DNA of 64,000 bases, taken from contig NZ_PGTS01000010.1 in the NCBI RefSeq assembly GCF_002844235.1, forward strand, positions 1-64,000, written 5' to 3'. The first letter of the stretch is position 1, and each line of letters opens with the position of its first letter. Under the pieces are notes generated by a model. That model did not search any database. It was not told the origin of the DNA and worked only from the letters and a program-made list of their open reading frames with translations. Of this stretch, positions 18,420-26,658 are shown piece by piece. Position numbers and translations under genes: made by a program. The stretch comes from Thalassospira povalilytica (GTDB lineage Bacteria > Pseudomonadota > Alphaproteobacteria > Rhodospirillales > Thalassospiraceae).

Positions 18420-19379
18420 ATGATGCCCGGTTCAGTGACAACATGGTTTGAAGGCCAGCCTGCATCGATCCGGGCCAGTTTCTTTGCGCTTGCCGCGGCC
18501 GTCCTTGCGGCCTGTTTTACCCTGACCATCCGGTTTGCCACCGCGGAAATCCATCCCTATCAGGCGGTGTTTCTGCGTTTTGCCTTCGGGCTTTTATTGA
18601 TGGTGCCGATGGTGATGAAGGCCGGGGTCGCAACCCTTGTCACCAGGCGCCTGCCCTTATTCGGGGTGCGCGGCGTTCTGTCAGCCGCCGAGATGTGTTT
18701 GTGGTTCATGGCCGTGCTGTATCTGCCGCTGGCCGAGGCGACGACGCTTAATTTCACTGTGCCGCTTTTTGGCACCATTCTGGCGGCTCTTGTCTTGCGC
18801 GAGACGGTGCGTATTCACCGCTGGCTGGCGGTTGTGATCGGTTTTGTCGGGGTGGGACTGATCATTCAGCCCGGAACCGATGCCATGCAACCGGCCAGTC
18901 TTTTTCCGATTGCGGCGGCCATGTGCATGGCCTGTGCCGGGATGATCACCAAGCAACTGGTCAGCACCGAAAGCACCACCTCGCTGCTGTTTTATCTGAT
19001 GGTGATTACGACCCCGGTGTCATTGATCCCGGCACTTTTTGTCTGGCAGACGCCAAGCTGGACGGCCATTGGCCTGATGGCGGTAGCAGCCCTGATGATG
19101 AATGTGATGCAGATCTGTAACGTCAAGGCGTTGCAGCTTGCCGATTACAGCTTCTTTGTCGGGTTTTCCTATTTGCGATTGCCGATTATTGCCATCCTTG
19201 CCCTGATCCTGTTTGGCGAAGTGCCCGATATCTGGATCATTCCGGGCGGGGCGATGATTATCGGGGCGGCAATTTATGTTGCCCTGCGTGAACGCAAACT
19301 TGCGCGTAAAACGGCCAATGACAACAGCGTGACCATCCCGGCCCAGGACCCGCAGGGCGAAACAACCCCGCGCAAATAA
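18420..19379 (+). CDS. DMT/EamA family transporter, third of three
   Basis: A 319-residue paralogue, closest to the second gene of the row (same LPLAEATTLNFTVPLFGT and FVWQTPSWTAIGLMA blocks). Ten helices in two EamA repeats, then a hydrophilic tail. It starts 26 bp after the second gene's stop with two successive ATG codons and a modest AAAGG site, so it should be on the same transcript. Divergence of the loop regions suggests the three copies are not recent and may have different substrates. Confidence 0.87.
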   Translation: MMPGSVTTWFEGQPASIRASFFALAAAVLAACFTLTIRFATAEIHPYQAVFLRFAFGLLLMVPMVMKAGVATLVTRRLPLFGVRGVLSAAEMCLWFMAVLYLPLAEATTLNFTVPLFGTILAALVLRETVRIHRWLAVVIGFVGVGLIIQPGTDAMQPASLFPIAAAMCMACAGMITKQLVSTESTTSLLFYLMVITTPVSLIPALFVWQTPSWTAIGLMAVAALMMNVMQICNVKALQLADYSFFVGFSYLRLPIIAILALILFGEVPDIWIIPGGAMIIGAAIYVALRERKLARKTANDNSVTIPAQDPQGETTPRK

Positions 19380-19443
19380 TCCGGTTTTACACGATTCCCG
19401 CACCGTTAAAATGGCGTGACAGAATAGCCTTGCCCGTTAAAGA

Positions 19444-19466
19444 TATAATTTGGTATAGAAATACCA
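19444..19466 (+). promoter_or_regulatory. Probable -10 box and overlapping operator of the SDR gene
   Basis: TATAAT at 19444-19449 is followed at once by TGGTAT-AGAA-ATACCA (19451-19466), a perfect 6-bp inverted repeat of the TGGT...ACCA type used by many GntR-family repressors. A bound protein would block the start site about 50 bp before the ATG. No GntR gene is in the window. Confidence 0.5.
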
Positions 19467-19507
19467 GATTAAGTGAAATCATCAAAAAAAGCGGGAGGCT
19501 TCACGCC

Positions 19508-20269
19508 ATGCAGATCAAGGGTTCCATCGCCATTGTAACCGGCGCGGCATCGGGGCTTGGTGCGGCGACGGCGGCCGTTCTGGCCGGGGCCGGGGCGAAA
19601 ATTGTTGCCTTTGATCTGAATGAAGCCGGGGCGAAGGCCACCGCAGAAAAGCTTGATGGTGTCGGGTTTGGCGTTGATGTGTCCGATGCCGTCAGTGTCG
19701 AAAAGGCGGTATCTGATGTGGTTGCGTCGGTCGGCACACCGTCCATTCTGGTCAATTGCGCCGGGATCGTGCATGGCGAACGCATTGTCGGACGCGAAGG
19801 CCCGGCCGATCTTGACGCCTTTGCGCGTGTCATCAATGTCAATTTGATCGGCACATTCAACATGATGCGGGTTGTGGCAAACGCCATGAGCAACAATGCC
19901 CCGTCGGCCAGTGGTGAACGTGGCGTGATCATCAACACCGCATCCATCGCCGCCTTTGAAGGGCAGATCGGACAGGCGGCCTATGCCGCATCGAAGGGCG
20001 GGGTGGCGTCCCTGACCTTGCCGGCGGCACGCGAACTTGCCCGCCACGGCATTCGGGTCGCGTCGATTGCGCCCGGCCTGTTTGGCACGCCGATGTTGAT
20101 GGGACTTCCCGACGAGGTTCAGGAAAGCCTTGCAGCCAATACACCGTTCCCCAAACGTCTGGGCGATCCGGCGGAATATGGCCGGTTGGCGATGCATATT
20201 TGTGAAAATGAAATGATCAATGGCGAGACCATCCGGATTGATGGCGCGGTACGACTGGAACCGAAATAG
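19508..20269 (+). CDS. Short-chain dehydrogenase, 3-hydroxyacyl-CoA dehydrogenase type (HSD10-like)
   Basis: A 253-residue NAD-dependent oxidoreductase with a Rossmann fold. The cofactor motif TGAASGLG is at about 12-19, the NAD-type acidic residue is in AFDLNE, NCAG follows, and the catalytic Ser and YAASKGG (Tyr-x-x-x-Lys) are present. Overall it resembles the HSD17B10-like / 3-hydroxy-2-methylbutyryl-CoA dehydrogenase group, which acts in isoleucine and fatty-acid breakdown (DLNEAGAKATAEKLDG; RVINVNLIGTFNMMRVVA; PFPKRLGDPAEYGRLAMHI). The ATG at 19508 follows GGGAGG; a longer frame from 19430 would overlap the promoter. It stands alone with its own terminator. Confidence 0.9.
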   Translation: MQIKGSIAIVTGAASGLGAATAAVLAGAGAKIVAFDLNEAGAKATAEKLDGVGFGVDVSDAVSVEKAVSDVVASVGTPSILVNCAGIVHGERIVGREGPADLDAFARVINVNLIGTFNMMRVVANAMSNNAPSASGERGVIINTASIAAFEGQIGQAAYAASKGGVASLTLPAARELARHGIRVASIAPGLFGTPMLMGLPDEVQESLAANTPFPKRLGDPAEYGRLAMHICENEMINGETIRIDGAVRLEPK

Positions 20270-20316
20270 TCCCGCATAACCGGTTCCGGATATGCTCCAA
20301 TCACCGCAGCCACATG

Positions 20317-20355
20317 CACCCTGCCGTCCCCCACCGGCAGGGTGTTTTCGTTTTC
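20317..20355 (+). terminator. Terminator of the SDR gene
   Basis: CACCCTGCCG, 8-nt loop, CGGCAGGGTG, then TTTTCGTTTTC. It sits between the convergent SDR and pterin dehydratase genes. Confidence 0.88.
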
Positions 20356-20362
20356 AGGCGGC

Positions 20363-20653
20363 CTATTGGCCCGATGCCTTGTCACAGAAACTTGCCAGAT
20401 CAATGTCCTTTTGCGTGACACCACCGGCATCATGGGTCGTGAGCGTCATTTCGACCTTGTTATAGACATTGAACCATTCGGGATGGTGATCCATCTTGTC
20501 AGCCATCAGGGCGACCCGGGTCATGAAACCGAAGGCCGCATTGAAATCGCCAAATTTGAAGGTCCGTTCGATTGACAGCCCGTCCTTGGCAAGCTGCCAG
20601 TCCTTCAGGGATTTCAGCGCCGTTTCGATGGCGGGTTTTTCAAGTTTTTTCAT
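20363..20653 (-). CDS. phhB: 4a-hydroxytetrahydrobiopterin dehydratase (pterin-4a-carbinolamine dehydratase)
   Basis: A 96-residue PCD/DCoH family protein that dehydrates the 4a-hydroxy-tetrahydropterin formed by aromatic amino-acid hydroxylases. The signature [29 protein letters not shown] holds the catalytic histidines (the HH pair, and the later His in THD). Length and domain are standard. The ATG at 20653 has a strong AGGAGG. No phenylalanine hydroxylase gene is adjacent, and in such cases the protein may serve molybdopterin recycling or another role. Confidence 0.93.
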   Translation of the reverse strand: MKKLEKPAIETALKSLKDWQLAKDGLSIERTFKFGDFNAAFGFMTRVALMADKMDHHPEWFNVYNKVEMTLTTHDAGGVTQKDIDLASFCDKASGQ

Positions 20654-20725
20654 ATCGTTGCCTCCTGACTGTTTTCCGGCATGGTGACCGGTCAAACGTT
20701 GCGGTATCAGACCATAAAAGGCGAT

Positions 20726-21361
20726 CTAACCCAACAGGTGATGCACGCGGTCACGCAAGACCGGCAAAAGATCGGCTTCGAACCACGGGTTCTTTTTCAT
20801 CCAGGCGGTGTTGCGCCAGCTTGGATGGGGCATCGGCAACAGATTGTCGGGCAGATAATCGGCAAAGCGATGCACGGTTTCGGTCATGGTTTTGGCCCGG
20901 CGTCGCCCCAGATAGTAGCCTTGCGCATATTGCCCGATCAGCAGGGTCAATTCGATATCAGGCATATGATCAAGCAAGGCACGATGCCAGGCCGGTGCAC
21001 ATTCGGGCCGCGGCGGCAAATCCCCGCCGCGATCAAACCGGCCGGGATAACAAAAGCCCATCGGCATGATCGCAAGCTTTGCCGGGTCATAAAAATCATC
21101 GACCGACAGATCAAGCCAGTCACGCAACCGATCACCGGACGCATCATTCCAGGGCAGACCGGTTTCATGAACCCGGGTGCCCGGGGCCTGCCCGATGATC
21201 AGAATACGGGCGCCCTTTGCCATGCGCACCACCGGACGCGGTCCCAGCGGTAATGCTTCGGCACAGATGCGGCATGCGCGCACATCGGACAGCAGGGCAT
21301 CAAGTGCCCGATCCCCGCCCGGCGGGTCAATTTCTGGCAAATCACCACGCAAACCGGGCAT
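20726..21361 (-). CDS. Uracil-DNA glycosylase family protein
   Basis: A 211-residue member of the uracil-DNA glycosylase superfamily, thought to excise uracil or deaminated bases from DNA. The active-site motif is GQAPGTRVHETGLPWNDASGD and the C-terminal motif is MPHPSWRNTAWMKKNPWF (the HPS element that grips DNA). An N-terminal CRIC motif is present but the full four-Cys FeS set of family 4 enzymes is not seen. It starts 3 bp after the GST gene's stop, so the two are co-transcribed. Exact base specificity is open. Confidence 0.85.
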   Translation of the reverse strand: MPGLRGDLPEIDPPGGDRALDALLSDVRACRICAEALPLGPRPVVRMAKGARILIIGQAPGTRVHETGLPWNDASGDRLRDWLDLSVDDFYDPAKLAIMPMGFCYPGRFDRGGDLPPRPECAPAWHRALLDHMPDIELTLLIGQYAQGYYLGRRRAKTMTETVHRFADYLPDNLLPMPHPSWRNTAWMKKNPWFEADLLPVLRDRVHHLLG

Positions 21362-21364
21362 GGG

Positions 21365-22024
21365 TTATTTGACCTCGGACTCTTGGATCACCCATTCCTC
21401 GGCGGCGGCATCGGCATACCATTCCTTCATCGCAGGCAGATCAAGGATCGCCTGCATATAGGCATTGCCAACCGGGTCAAGATCGACGCCATAGGTTTTG
21501 AACCGTGTTACCACCGGGGCATACATCGCATCGGCAATCGAAAAATCGCCAAACAGGAAATCCCCGCCCTGCCCATATTGCGTGCGGCACATTTTGAAAA
21601 TCCCGGCGATGCGGGCGATATCCTTGTCCACGCCATCTGCCCGGCCCAGCCCCGGCAGGCTTTGGCGGCAATTCATCGGCATATGGGTGCGAAGGGCAGA
21701 AAACCCGCCATGCATTTCAAGCGACACCGCCCGCGCAATCGCGCGCACATCGATATCAAGCGGCCATAGCAAGGTGTCCGGGCGGCTATCGGCGATATAT
21801 TCAAGAATGCCCAGGGCCTCCCAGATGGTTTTGGTGCCATCATAAAATGCCGGGACTTTGGCCGTCGGCGAGAAAACCGGGGCCTTTGCCGCCCATTCAT
21901 CGGTTCGCAGCGGCACCAGCCGTTCTTCGAAATCGATCCCGGCCACTTTGAGGCCAAGCCATGCGCGCAGCGACCAGGATGAGTAATTCTTGTTGCCGAT
22001 ATAAAGAACGGGGCGCGTTTCCAT
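21365..22024 (-). CDS. Glutathione S-transferase family protein
   Basis: A 219-residue soluble protein. The N-terminal thioredoxin-like domain (about 5-80) starts LYIGNKNYSSWSLRAWLGLKVAGI, with the SSWS segment supplying the catalytic Ser region typical of a bacterial zeta-like GST group, and contains the cis-Pro TAKVPAF. An all-helical C-terminal domain follows (about 95-205). It precedes the uracil-DNA glycosylase gene by 3 bp. The substrate is unknown; detoxification is likely. Confidence 0.88.
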   Translation of the reverse strand: METRPVLYIGNKNYSSWSLRAWLGLKVAGIDFEERLVPLRTDEWAAKAPVFSPTAKVPAFYDGTKTIWEALGILEYIADSRPDTLLWPLDIDVRAIARAVSLEMHGGFSALRTHMPMNCRQSLPGLGRADGVDKDIARIAGIFKMCRTQYGQGGDFLFGDFSIADAMYAPVVTRFKTYGVDLDPVGNAYMQAILDLPAMKEWYADAAAEEWVIQESEVK

Positions 22025-22213
22025 GATGGTTTCTTTCTGTTCGGGGACGATGATCCCGTGGCCGGGACACCGGAACTATCGGGTGTTTGGATTTCGGGTT
22101 CAAGCCCATCTCGGGAATTTGATTTACCGTTTTTGATGCCCCGGACGTCGTAAAGATCAGAGGCGGCATTATTTCAGTTTGCCCCGCATGCATCATCTGG
22201 TTCAGGGGGCTTT

Positions 22214-23197
22214 ATGCCGGTATCACTTCGTCGATTTGTCTTTGCCGCCGCGTCGCTGTTTGGTGTTGTCCATGCAAGTACGGCAATTGCCGATGACCAG
22301 CCCAAAGCACCAACCATCATGGCCCCGACCGAGGTGATTTATGAACATGTGGTGCATTCGGATCTTTTGGGCCGTGACATGCGGCTTCTGGTCTGGAAAC
22401 CCGATCATGATGCGCCCAAAGTCGGGTTTCCGGTGATTTACAGCTTTGACGGGGAAACATCGATCACGGCCTTTGCCGAATTTGCCGCACAGGCCGGTGT
22501 TCTTGGCGCACGATACAAACTCAGCGCCCCGATGATTGTTGCCTTTGCCGAAATGCCCGGCGCGCACAGCAATGACCAGCGCATGTATGATTTCACCCCG
22601 TTTGCCGATACCTATGAGCTTCATGAACGGCCCAATATGCTTGAATGGCCGAAACTGGGCGGCGGGGATATTTACCTTGATGCGGTGATGACGGAATTCA
22701 AACCGTTCATCGCCGCGCAATATGCCATTGATGCGGATCGCGAAACCCTGTTTGGGCATTCACTGGGCGGGATGATGGTGTTGCACACGCTTGCCACCCG
22801 GCCCGATGCGTTTGATGCCTATGTCGCGGTCAGCCCGTCGCTTTGGTTTAACCGGCCGCAACGGTTTGACGAAATCAAAGATCTGATTGCCAACCCCGAT
22901 TTCGCACCGGCCCGGCCAATACCGGTCATGATCACGGTCGGGGCCGATGAGTCGGACCTGACAGCATGGGACAAGATGCGCCTTCCCTCTGATCATCAGG
23001 AACGGCGCCTTAAATGGAAAAAGATCAATGCCATGGTCGATAATGCCCGCGCATTGGCGGCCCTGATCGCGCGCGATGGCAGTGCCAAGATCGATCTGGA
23101 TTTCTCGGTGCTTGATCGCACCAATCACCATACCGCCAAGCCGATCACGATGTATCGGGCAATCGAAATGGCCATGACCCCGCGCGAGACCCCGTAA
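22214..23197 (+). CDS. Exported alpha/beta-hydrolase, putative esterase (Fes/IroE-like)
   Basis: A 327-residue protein with a signal peptide (PVSLRRFVFAAASLFGVVHASTAIA, cleavage near AIA-DDQP). The hydrolase domain follows the esterase D / enterochelin-esterase pattern: LVWKPDHDAPKVGFPVIYSFDGE, the nucleophile elbow FGHSLGGMMVLH (Ser in GHSLGG), and VSPSLWFN. The likely catalytic His is in DRTNHHTAKP near the C-terminus. Proteins of this type cleave siderophore esters or other ester substrates in the periplasm. AGGGGG lies 6 nt upstream of the ATG. No siderophore genes are adjacent, so the substrate is unknown. Confidence 0.86.
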   Translation: MPVSLRRFVFAAASLFGVVHASTAIADDQPKAPTIMAPTEVIYEHVVHSDLLGRDMRLLVWKPDHDAPKVGFPVIYSFDGETSITAFAEFAAQAGVLGARYKLSAPMIVAFAEMPGAHSNDQRMYDFTPFADTYELHERPNMLEWPKLGGGDIYLDAVMTEFKPFIAAQYAIDADRETLFGHSLGGMMVLHTLATRPDAFDAYVAVSPSLWFNRPQRFDEIKDLIANPDFAPARPIPVMITVGADESDLTAWDKMRLPSDHQERRLKWKKINAMVDNARALAALIARDGSAKIDLDFSVLDRTNHHTAKPITMYRAIEMAMTPRETP

Positions 23198-23677
23198 CAG
23201 GCAACGGCAAGTGCGAGCGGCACGGGAGGCGCATCGGACGCGAGAAGCTCAACCGCGGCGAAAGGCGCGGCGGGAGCAAGAGGCGTGGCGGATGGCAGGG
23301 GTTGAAGGACTGGGGGCTGCATGACCGCGGGGCCGAATTACGGCATTACGGCGCTTCGGCTTTGCGGGGTTGCGGCGTTGCGCTGTTAAGGCATGACCGC
23401 CCAACCGCCGAAGGGTCACTTTGTGCAGGCAACCATGATTGTCATTACCGCACCCCCGCGCCCGATATGTCCGATGGGGCCAACGGGCCCGATGCAGGCG
23501 GACGGCCTGTTCGGACTGACCTGTTCAATCGGGCTGGCGGGGTTTTGTTTTCTGGAATTGCTCTGTGACGGTGGCAGCCTTAAGATCGAGACACATATCT
23601 TGTTCTGGCAGCCGGGCCGTGCCCGCAAATCTGTCAGCCATCCACCCGTCGCATGTCACCAGCAGGGAAGTCTGAAA
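23198..23677. other. 480-bp region upstream of the aminopeptidase, no gene supported
   Basis: GC-rich region with purine-biased stretches (23220-23300). An open frame continues upstream from the aminopeptidase to an ATG at 23393, but its 95 residues (Pro/Gly/Cys-rich, PPRPICPMGPTGPMQADG) do not resemble any part of the family, so I treat it as untranslated. Confidence 0.55.
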
Positions 23678-25078
23678 TTGTTCGACCACATTATCGCACG
23701 CGATCATTCCACCAACCCGATCACCATCACCCCGATTGCCGAGGGCGATTTCCAAAGCTGGCTTTCGGATCAGTCCGAAACCACCAAGGCCTGGGTGGCG
23801 GCAAACGGCTATGAGGCAAAGCGCGGTACGCAGCTTGCCCTGCCCGGCACCAACGGGGCGTTTGGATCGGTCCTGATCGGTTATGTCGATGATGCCAAGG
23901 CAATCTGGGATTTTGCCGGGCTTCCGACCAGCCTTCCCGAAGGTGTTTATGGCCTTTCGGCCAGCATTTCAGACAATGCGGCCCTTTATGAAAAGGCGGC
24001 CCTTGGTCTTTATCTTGGCGGGTATCGCTTTGACCGGTATCGCAAGGATGACGGCAAAAAGGACAAGCGCGCCAAAATCGCCCTGCACGACAATGACGCC
24101 ACCAAGCGTGCGGAAAATGTCGCGCACGGTATCGGGCTTGCCCGTGATCTGATCAATATTCCGGCCAATGACATGGGCCCGGCCGAACTTGAAGCCGCAG
24201 CACGGACACTGGGCGAAGAGTTCGGCGCCAAGGTCAGCGCGATTGTCGGTGAAGAGCTTTTGAAACAGAACTTCCCGGCCATTCACACGGTCGGTCATGG
24301 CAGCGACCGTGAACCGCGCCTGATTGATCTTGTCTGGGGCGATGAGAATGCACCAAAAATCACCCTGGTCGGCAAGGGCGTGTGCTTTGACACCGGTGGC
24401 TATGACCTTAAGCCGTCCAGCAACATGCTTTTGATGAAAAAGGATATGGGGGGTTCGGCACAGGTTCTTGGCCTTGCGCGGATGATCATGGCGGCCAAGC
24501 TTCCGGTGCGGCTGCGCGTTCTGATCCCGGCGGTCGAAAACATGGTTTCGGGTCGCGCCTATCGCCCGAGTGACATTTTGCAAACCCGCAAGGGCATCAC
24601 GGTCGAGGTCGGCAATACCGACGCCGAAGGCCGTCTTGTCCTGTCCGATGCACTGACCCTTGCCGCGGCAGAAGATCCGGAAATGCTGCTTGATTTTGCC
24701 ACCCTGACCGGGGCGGCGCGCGTCGCACTTGGTCTTGGCCTGCCGGCACTGTTTTCCAATGATGATGATCTGGCTAACGGGCTTATGGAAAACGGTTTGG
24801 CGCTGAACGATCCGTTGTGGCGTCTGCCGCTGTGGGATGATTACCGCAGCCAGCTTGATAGCAAGGCCGCCGACATGAACAACATTTCCGGATCACCGTT
24901 TGGCGGGGCGATCATTGCCGCCCTGTTCCTGGACCGCTTTGCCGAAGGTGCAAAAAGCTGGGCGCATATCGATCTGATGGCCTGGAACCCGACCGACCGT
25001 CCGGGCCGCCCGACCGGTGGCGAAGCCCAGGGAATTCGCGCTGCTTTCAAGCTGATCGAAGATCGTTTCGGTAAGTAA
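23678..25078 (+). CDS. Leucyl aminopeptidase family protein (peptidase M17)
   Basis: A 466-residue cytosolic dizinc or manganese aminopeptidase that removes N-terminal residues from peptides. The catalytic domain shows GKGVCFDTGGYDLKPS and the M17 signature NTDAEGRLVLSDAL, plus LMKKDMGGSAQVLG. The start is placed at TTG 23678: AGGGAAG sits 7 nt upstream, the resulting length matches M17 enzymes, and no in-frame ATG occurs for well over 100 codons after it. Annotation from the ATG at 23393 would add 95 dubious residues. It is monocistronic. A 10-bp inverted repeat follows at 25124-25165. Confidence 0.88.
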   Translation: MFDHIIARDHSTNPITITPIAEGDFQSWLSDQSETTKAWVAANGYEAKRGTQLALPGTNGAFGSVLIGYVDDAKAIWDFAGLPTSLPEGVYGLSASISDNAALYEKAALGLYLGGYRFDRYRKDDGKKDKRAKIALHDNDATKRAENVAHGIGLARDLINIPANDMGPAELEAAARTLGEEFGAKVSAIVGEELLKQNFPAIHTVGHGSDREPRLIDLVWGDENAPKITLVGKGVCFDTGGYDLKPSSNMLLMKKDMGGSAQVLGLARMIMAAKLPVRLRVLIPAVENMVSGRAYRPSDILQTRKGITVEVGNTDAEGRLVLSDALTLAAAEDPEMLLDFATLTGAARVALGLGLPALFSNDDDLANGLMENGLALNDPLWRLPLWDDYRSQLDSKAADMNNISGSPFGGAIIAALFLDRFAEGAKSWAHIDLMAWNPTDRPGRPTGGEAQGIRAAFKLIEDRFGK

Positions 25079-25123
25079 ACAATCATAAAAACCACCGGCA
25101 ACGATTGTTGCCACCGCACGGAT

Positions 25124-25165
25124 CAGGGATCACGGGCATATTACCTTCATGCTTTGTGATCCCTG
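25124..25165. repeat. 10-bp inverted repeat after the aminopeptidase gene
   Basis: CAGGGATCAC and GTGATCCCTG flank 22 nt, 45 bp past the aminopeptidase stop. There is no T-run, so it may be an inefficient terminator or an mRNA 3' stabiliser. Confidence 0.5.
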
Positions 25166-25250
25166 GCTTACAGCCCGAAAACGGGTGACCGCGCGACCGT
25201 TTCAACCCAGAGCAAAAAAGCATCGACCTGCATATTTCCCAATAAGACCT

Positions 25251-25279
25251 TTGACATATGCGCAACCGTCAGGTAGACA
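25251..25279 (+). promoter_or_regulatory. Probable promoter of the small MarR-type regulator
   Basis: TTGACA (25251-25256) and TAGACA (25274-25279) with a 17-bp spacer. The overlapping palindromes that follow at 25282-25309 cover the predicted start site. Confidence 0.5.
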
Positions 25280-25281
25280 GA

Positions 25282-25309
25282 TTACGTATTCGTAACAAAT
25301 TAATTGTTA
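25282..25309. promoter_or_regulatory. Two overlapping palindromes, likely autoregulatory operator
   Basis: TTACG-TATT-CGTAA (25282-25295) overlaps TAACAA-ATTAA-TTGTTA (25293-25309); both are perfect inverted repeats. They end 9 bp before the MarR-type gene's ATG and fall just after the predicted -10 box. Repression by the product of the downstream gene is the natural reading. Confidence 0.6.
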
Positions 25310-25318
25310 GGCACAAGC

Positions 25319-25666
25319 ATGTCGATCGAGATCAAACCGTCTCAGGCGCTCGACCTTTGGCGTATCGCGATTGTAGAAAGTGTGCGTCGGGATTCACCCG
25401 ATCTTTCTGCCCGGCAAATGGCCTTGTTGCTTAATGTTTACCTGACCCCTGCCCCGCATACGGTGCGCGGCCTGTCAGAAGCCCTGAACATCTCCAAACC
25501 CGCAATTACCCGTGCACTGGACCGCCTGAGTTCGCTTGGCATGGTCAAACGCAAGGTCGACGAAGAAGATCGCCGTTCTGTCCTGATCCAGCGGACCGTC
25601 AAGGGATCGGTTTTCCTGCGTGAATTTGGCGATATCATCGTTTCGGCGGGCAAGGAAACCGAATGA
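25319..25666 (+). CDS. Small MarR-family winged-helix regulator
   Basis: A 115-residue DNA-binding protein. The centre (about 40-95) is a winged helix: HTVRGLSEALNISKPAITRALDRLSSLGMVKRKVDEEDRRSVLI, with the recognition helix at KPAITRALDRL and the DRR wing typical of MarR proteins. It is shorter than usual MarR proteins (about 140), with reduced dimerisation helices. The ATG at 25319 is used; a TTG five codons earlier lies within the palindrome. No linked effector gene is obvious; the divergent neighbour is 320 bp away. Confidence 0.8.
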   Translation: MSIEIKPSQALDLWRIAIVESVRRDSPDLSARQMALLLNVYLTPAPHTVRGLSEALNISKPAITRALDRLSSLGMVKRKVDEEDRRSVLIQRTVKGSVFLREFGDIIVSAGKETE

Positions 25667-25986
25667 CCTGATCAGACTGGCCCGTAAAACACCGCCAGAT
25701 CGACGATCAAAAACCCCGATCACGCTAGGTCATGAATGACATTCGGGGTCGCCGGAACCAAAAACCGGCATTTAGGACAAGAGCCCTTCCCCATTTTACA
25801 TACGCATCATCTGATATGGTGAAAACGCGCTATATACAGACCAGTCGGTTTGTATGGCGTCTTTTTGCACCATATTGACCCGGCACGTTTTTATCAATGA
25901 TAACAGATTGTTGCAGGCAGATCGGTCAGACGGAACTCATCCCACACATCGCAGATACCCGAACACACAGATCACAATGCCAATGA
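25667..25986. other. 320-bp gene-free region with a TetR-type palindrome
   Basis: Between the small regulator and the convergent lysE-type gene. It contains a 20-bp imperfect palindrome at 25835-25854. A 65-residue frame beginning at 25854 has no ribosome site and no recognisable domain, so I do not call it. Confidence 0.5.
25835..25854. promoter_or_regulatory. TetR-type operator-like palindrome
   Basis: TACAGACC-AGTC-GGTTTGTA has one mismatch per arm. The ACCnGTCGGT core is the pattern of many TetR-family operators. No TetR gene or target gene lies next to it. Confidence 0.45.
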
Positions 25987-26658
25987 TCAGTGACGGGTGC
26001 CCGCGACACTTTCGGGCATCTCGATCAGCGATAAAAGCCCGGCTGCGATGATCAAAATGCCACCAGAGACACGCGCAATGACATTTGTGCCGCCGCGTCT
26101 GATCAGCCAGGGCATGATCCGCGCGGCCCCCATCGCGTAAATCATTACGAAAGTGTAATCAAGAACCACAAAGGTTGCCCCCAGGATCAGCAATTGCGGT
26201 GCAAGCGGTGCCGTCGGGTCGACAAATTGCGGGAACAATGCCCCGAAAAAGGCAATTGCCTTGGGATTGCCAGCGGCAACAAGGAACCCTTCACGGAACA
26301 GCTTGCGCCGACTGACCGGCTCATAGACACCGGTATTTTTTATTTCGATACCGGTTTGGTCCTTGTTTTTCGGGGACTTGCGAAAGAATGACATCAAGCC
26401 GATGACCAGCAGGAAAGCAACACCGCACCATTTCACCACGGCAAAGGCGGCTGCCGATGTTGCAAGCACCGCCCCCAACCCGACAGCCGCAATCACCATC
26501 TGGATCATGTTGGCACTGACATCCCCAAGGGCGGTCATCAGGGTCGGACGCGCGCCATAGCGCAAGGCGTGAGACATGCCGATCAGAATACTGGGGCCCG
26601 GTGTCAGGACCATCAGAAAGACAAGGACAGTAAAACTCAGCCAGATTTCGAACGACAT
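25987..26658 (-). CDS. LysE family exporter
   Basis: A 223-residue inner-membrane protein of the LysE/RhtB superfamily, with about six helices. The N-terminal signature LTPGPSILIGMSHALRYGARPTLMTALGDVSANM is diagnostic; the cytoplasmic loop (about 100-125) is rich in Lys/Arg. Typical substrates are homoserine, threonine or other amino acids. GGAG lies 9 nt upstream of the ATG. It is only distantly similar to the LysE protein at 10.8 kb. Confidence 0.88.
   Translation of the reverse strand: MSFEIWLSFTVLVFLMVLTPGPSILIGMSHALRYGARPTLMTALGDVSANMIQMVIAAVGLGAVLATSAAAFAVVKWCGVAFLLVIGLMSFFRKSPKNKDQTGIEIKNTGVYEPVSRRKLFREGFLVAAGNPKAIAFFGALFPQFVDPTAPLAPQLLILGATFVVLDYTFVMIYAMGAARIMPWLIRRGGTNVIARVSGGILIIAAGLLSLIEMPESVAGTRH

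Noticed and set aside
23393..23677. 95-residue N-terminal extension of the aminopeptidase
   Set aside because: Pro/Cys-rich sequence unlike M17 enzymes; a well-placed ribosome site precedes the TTG at 23678 instead.
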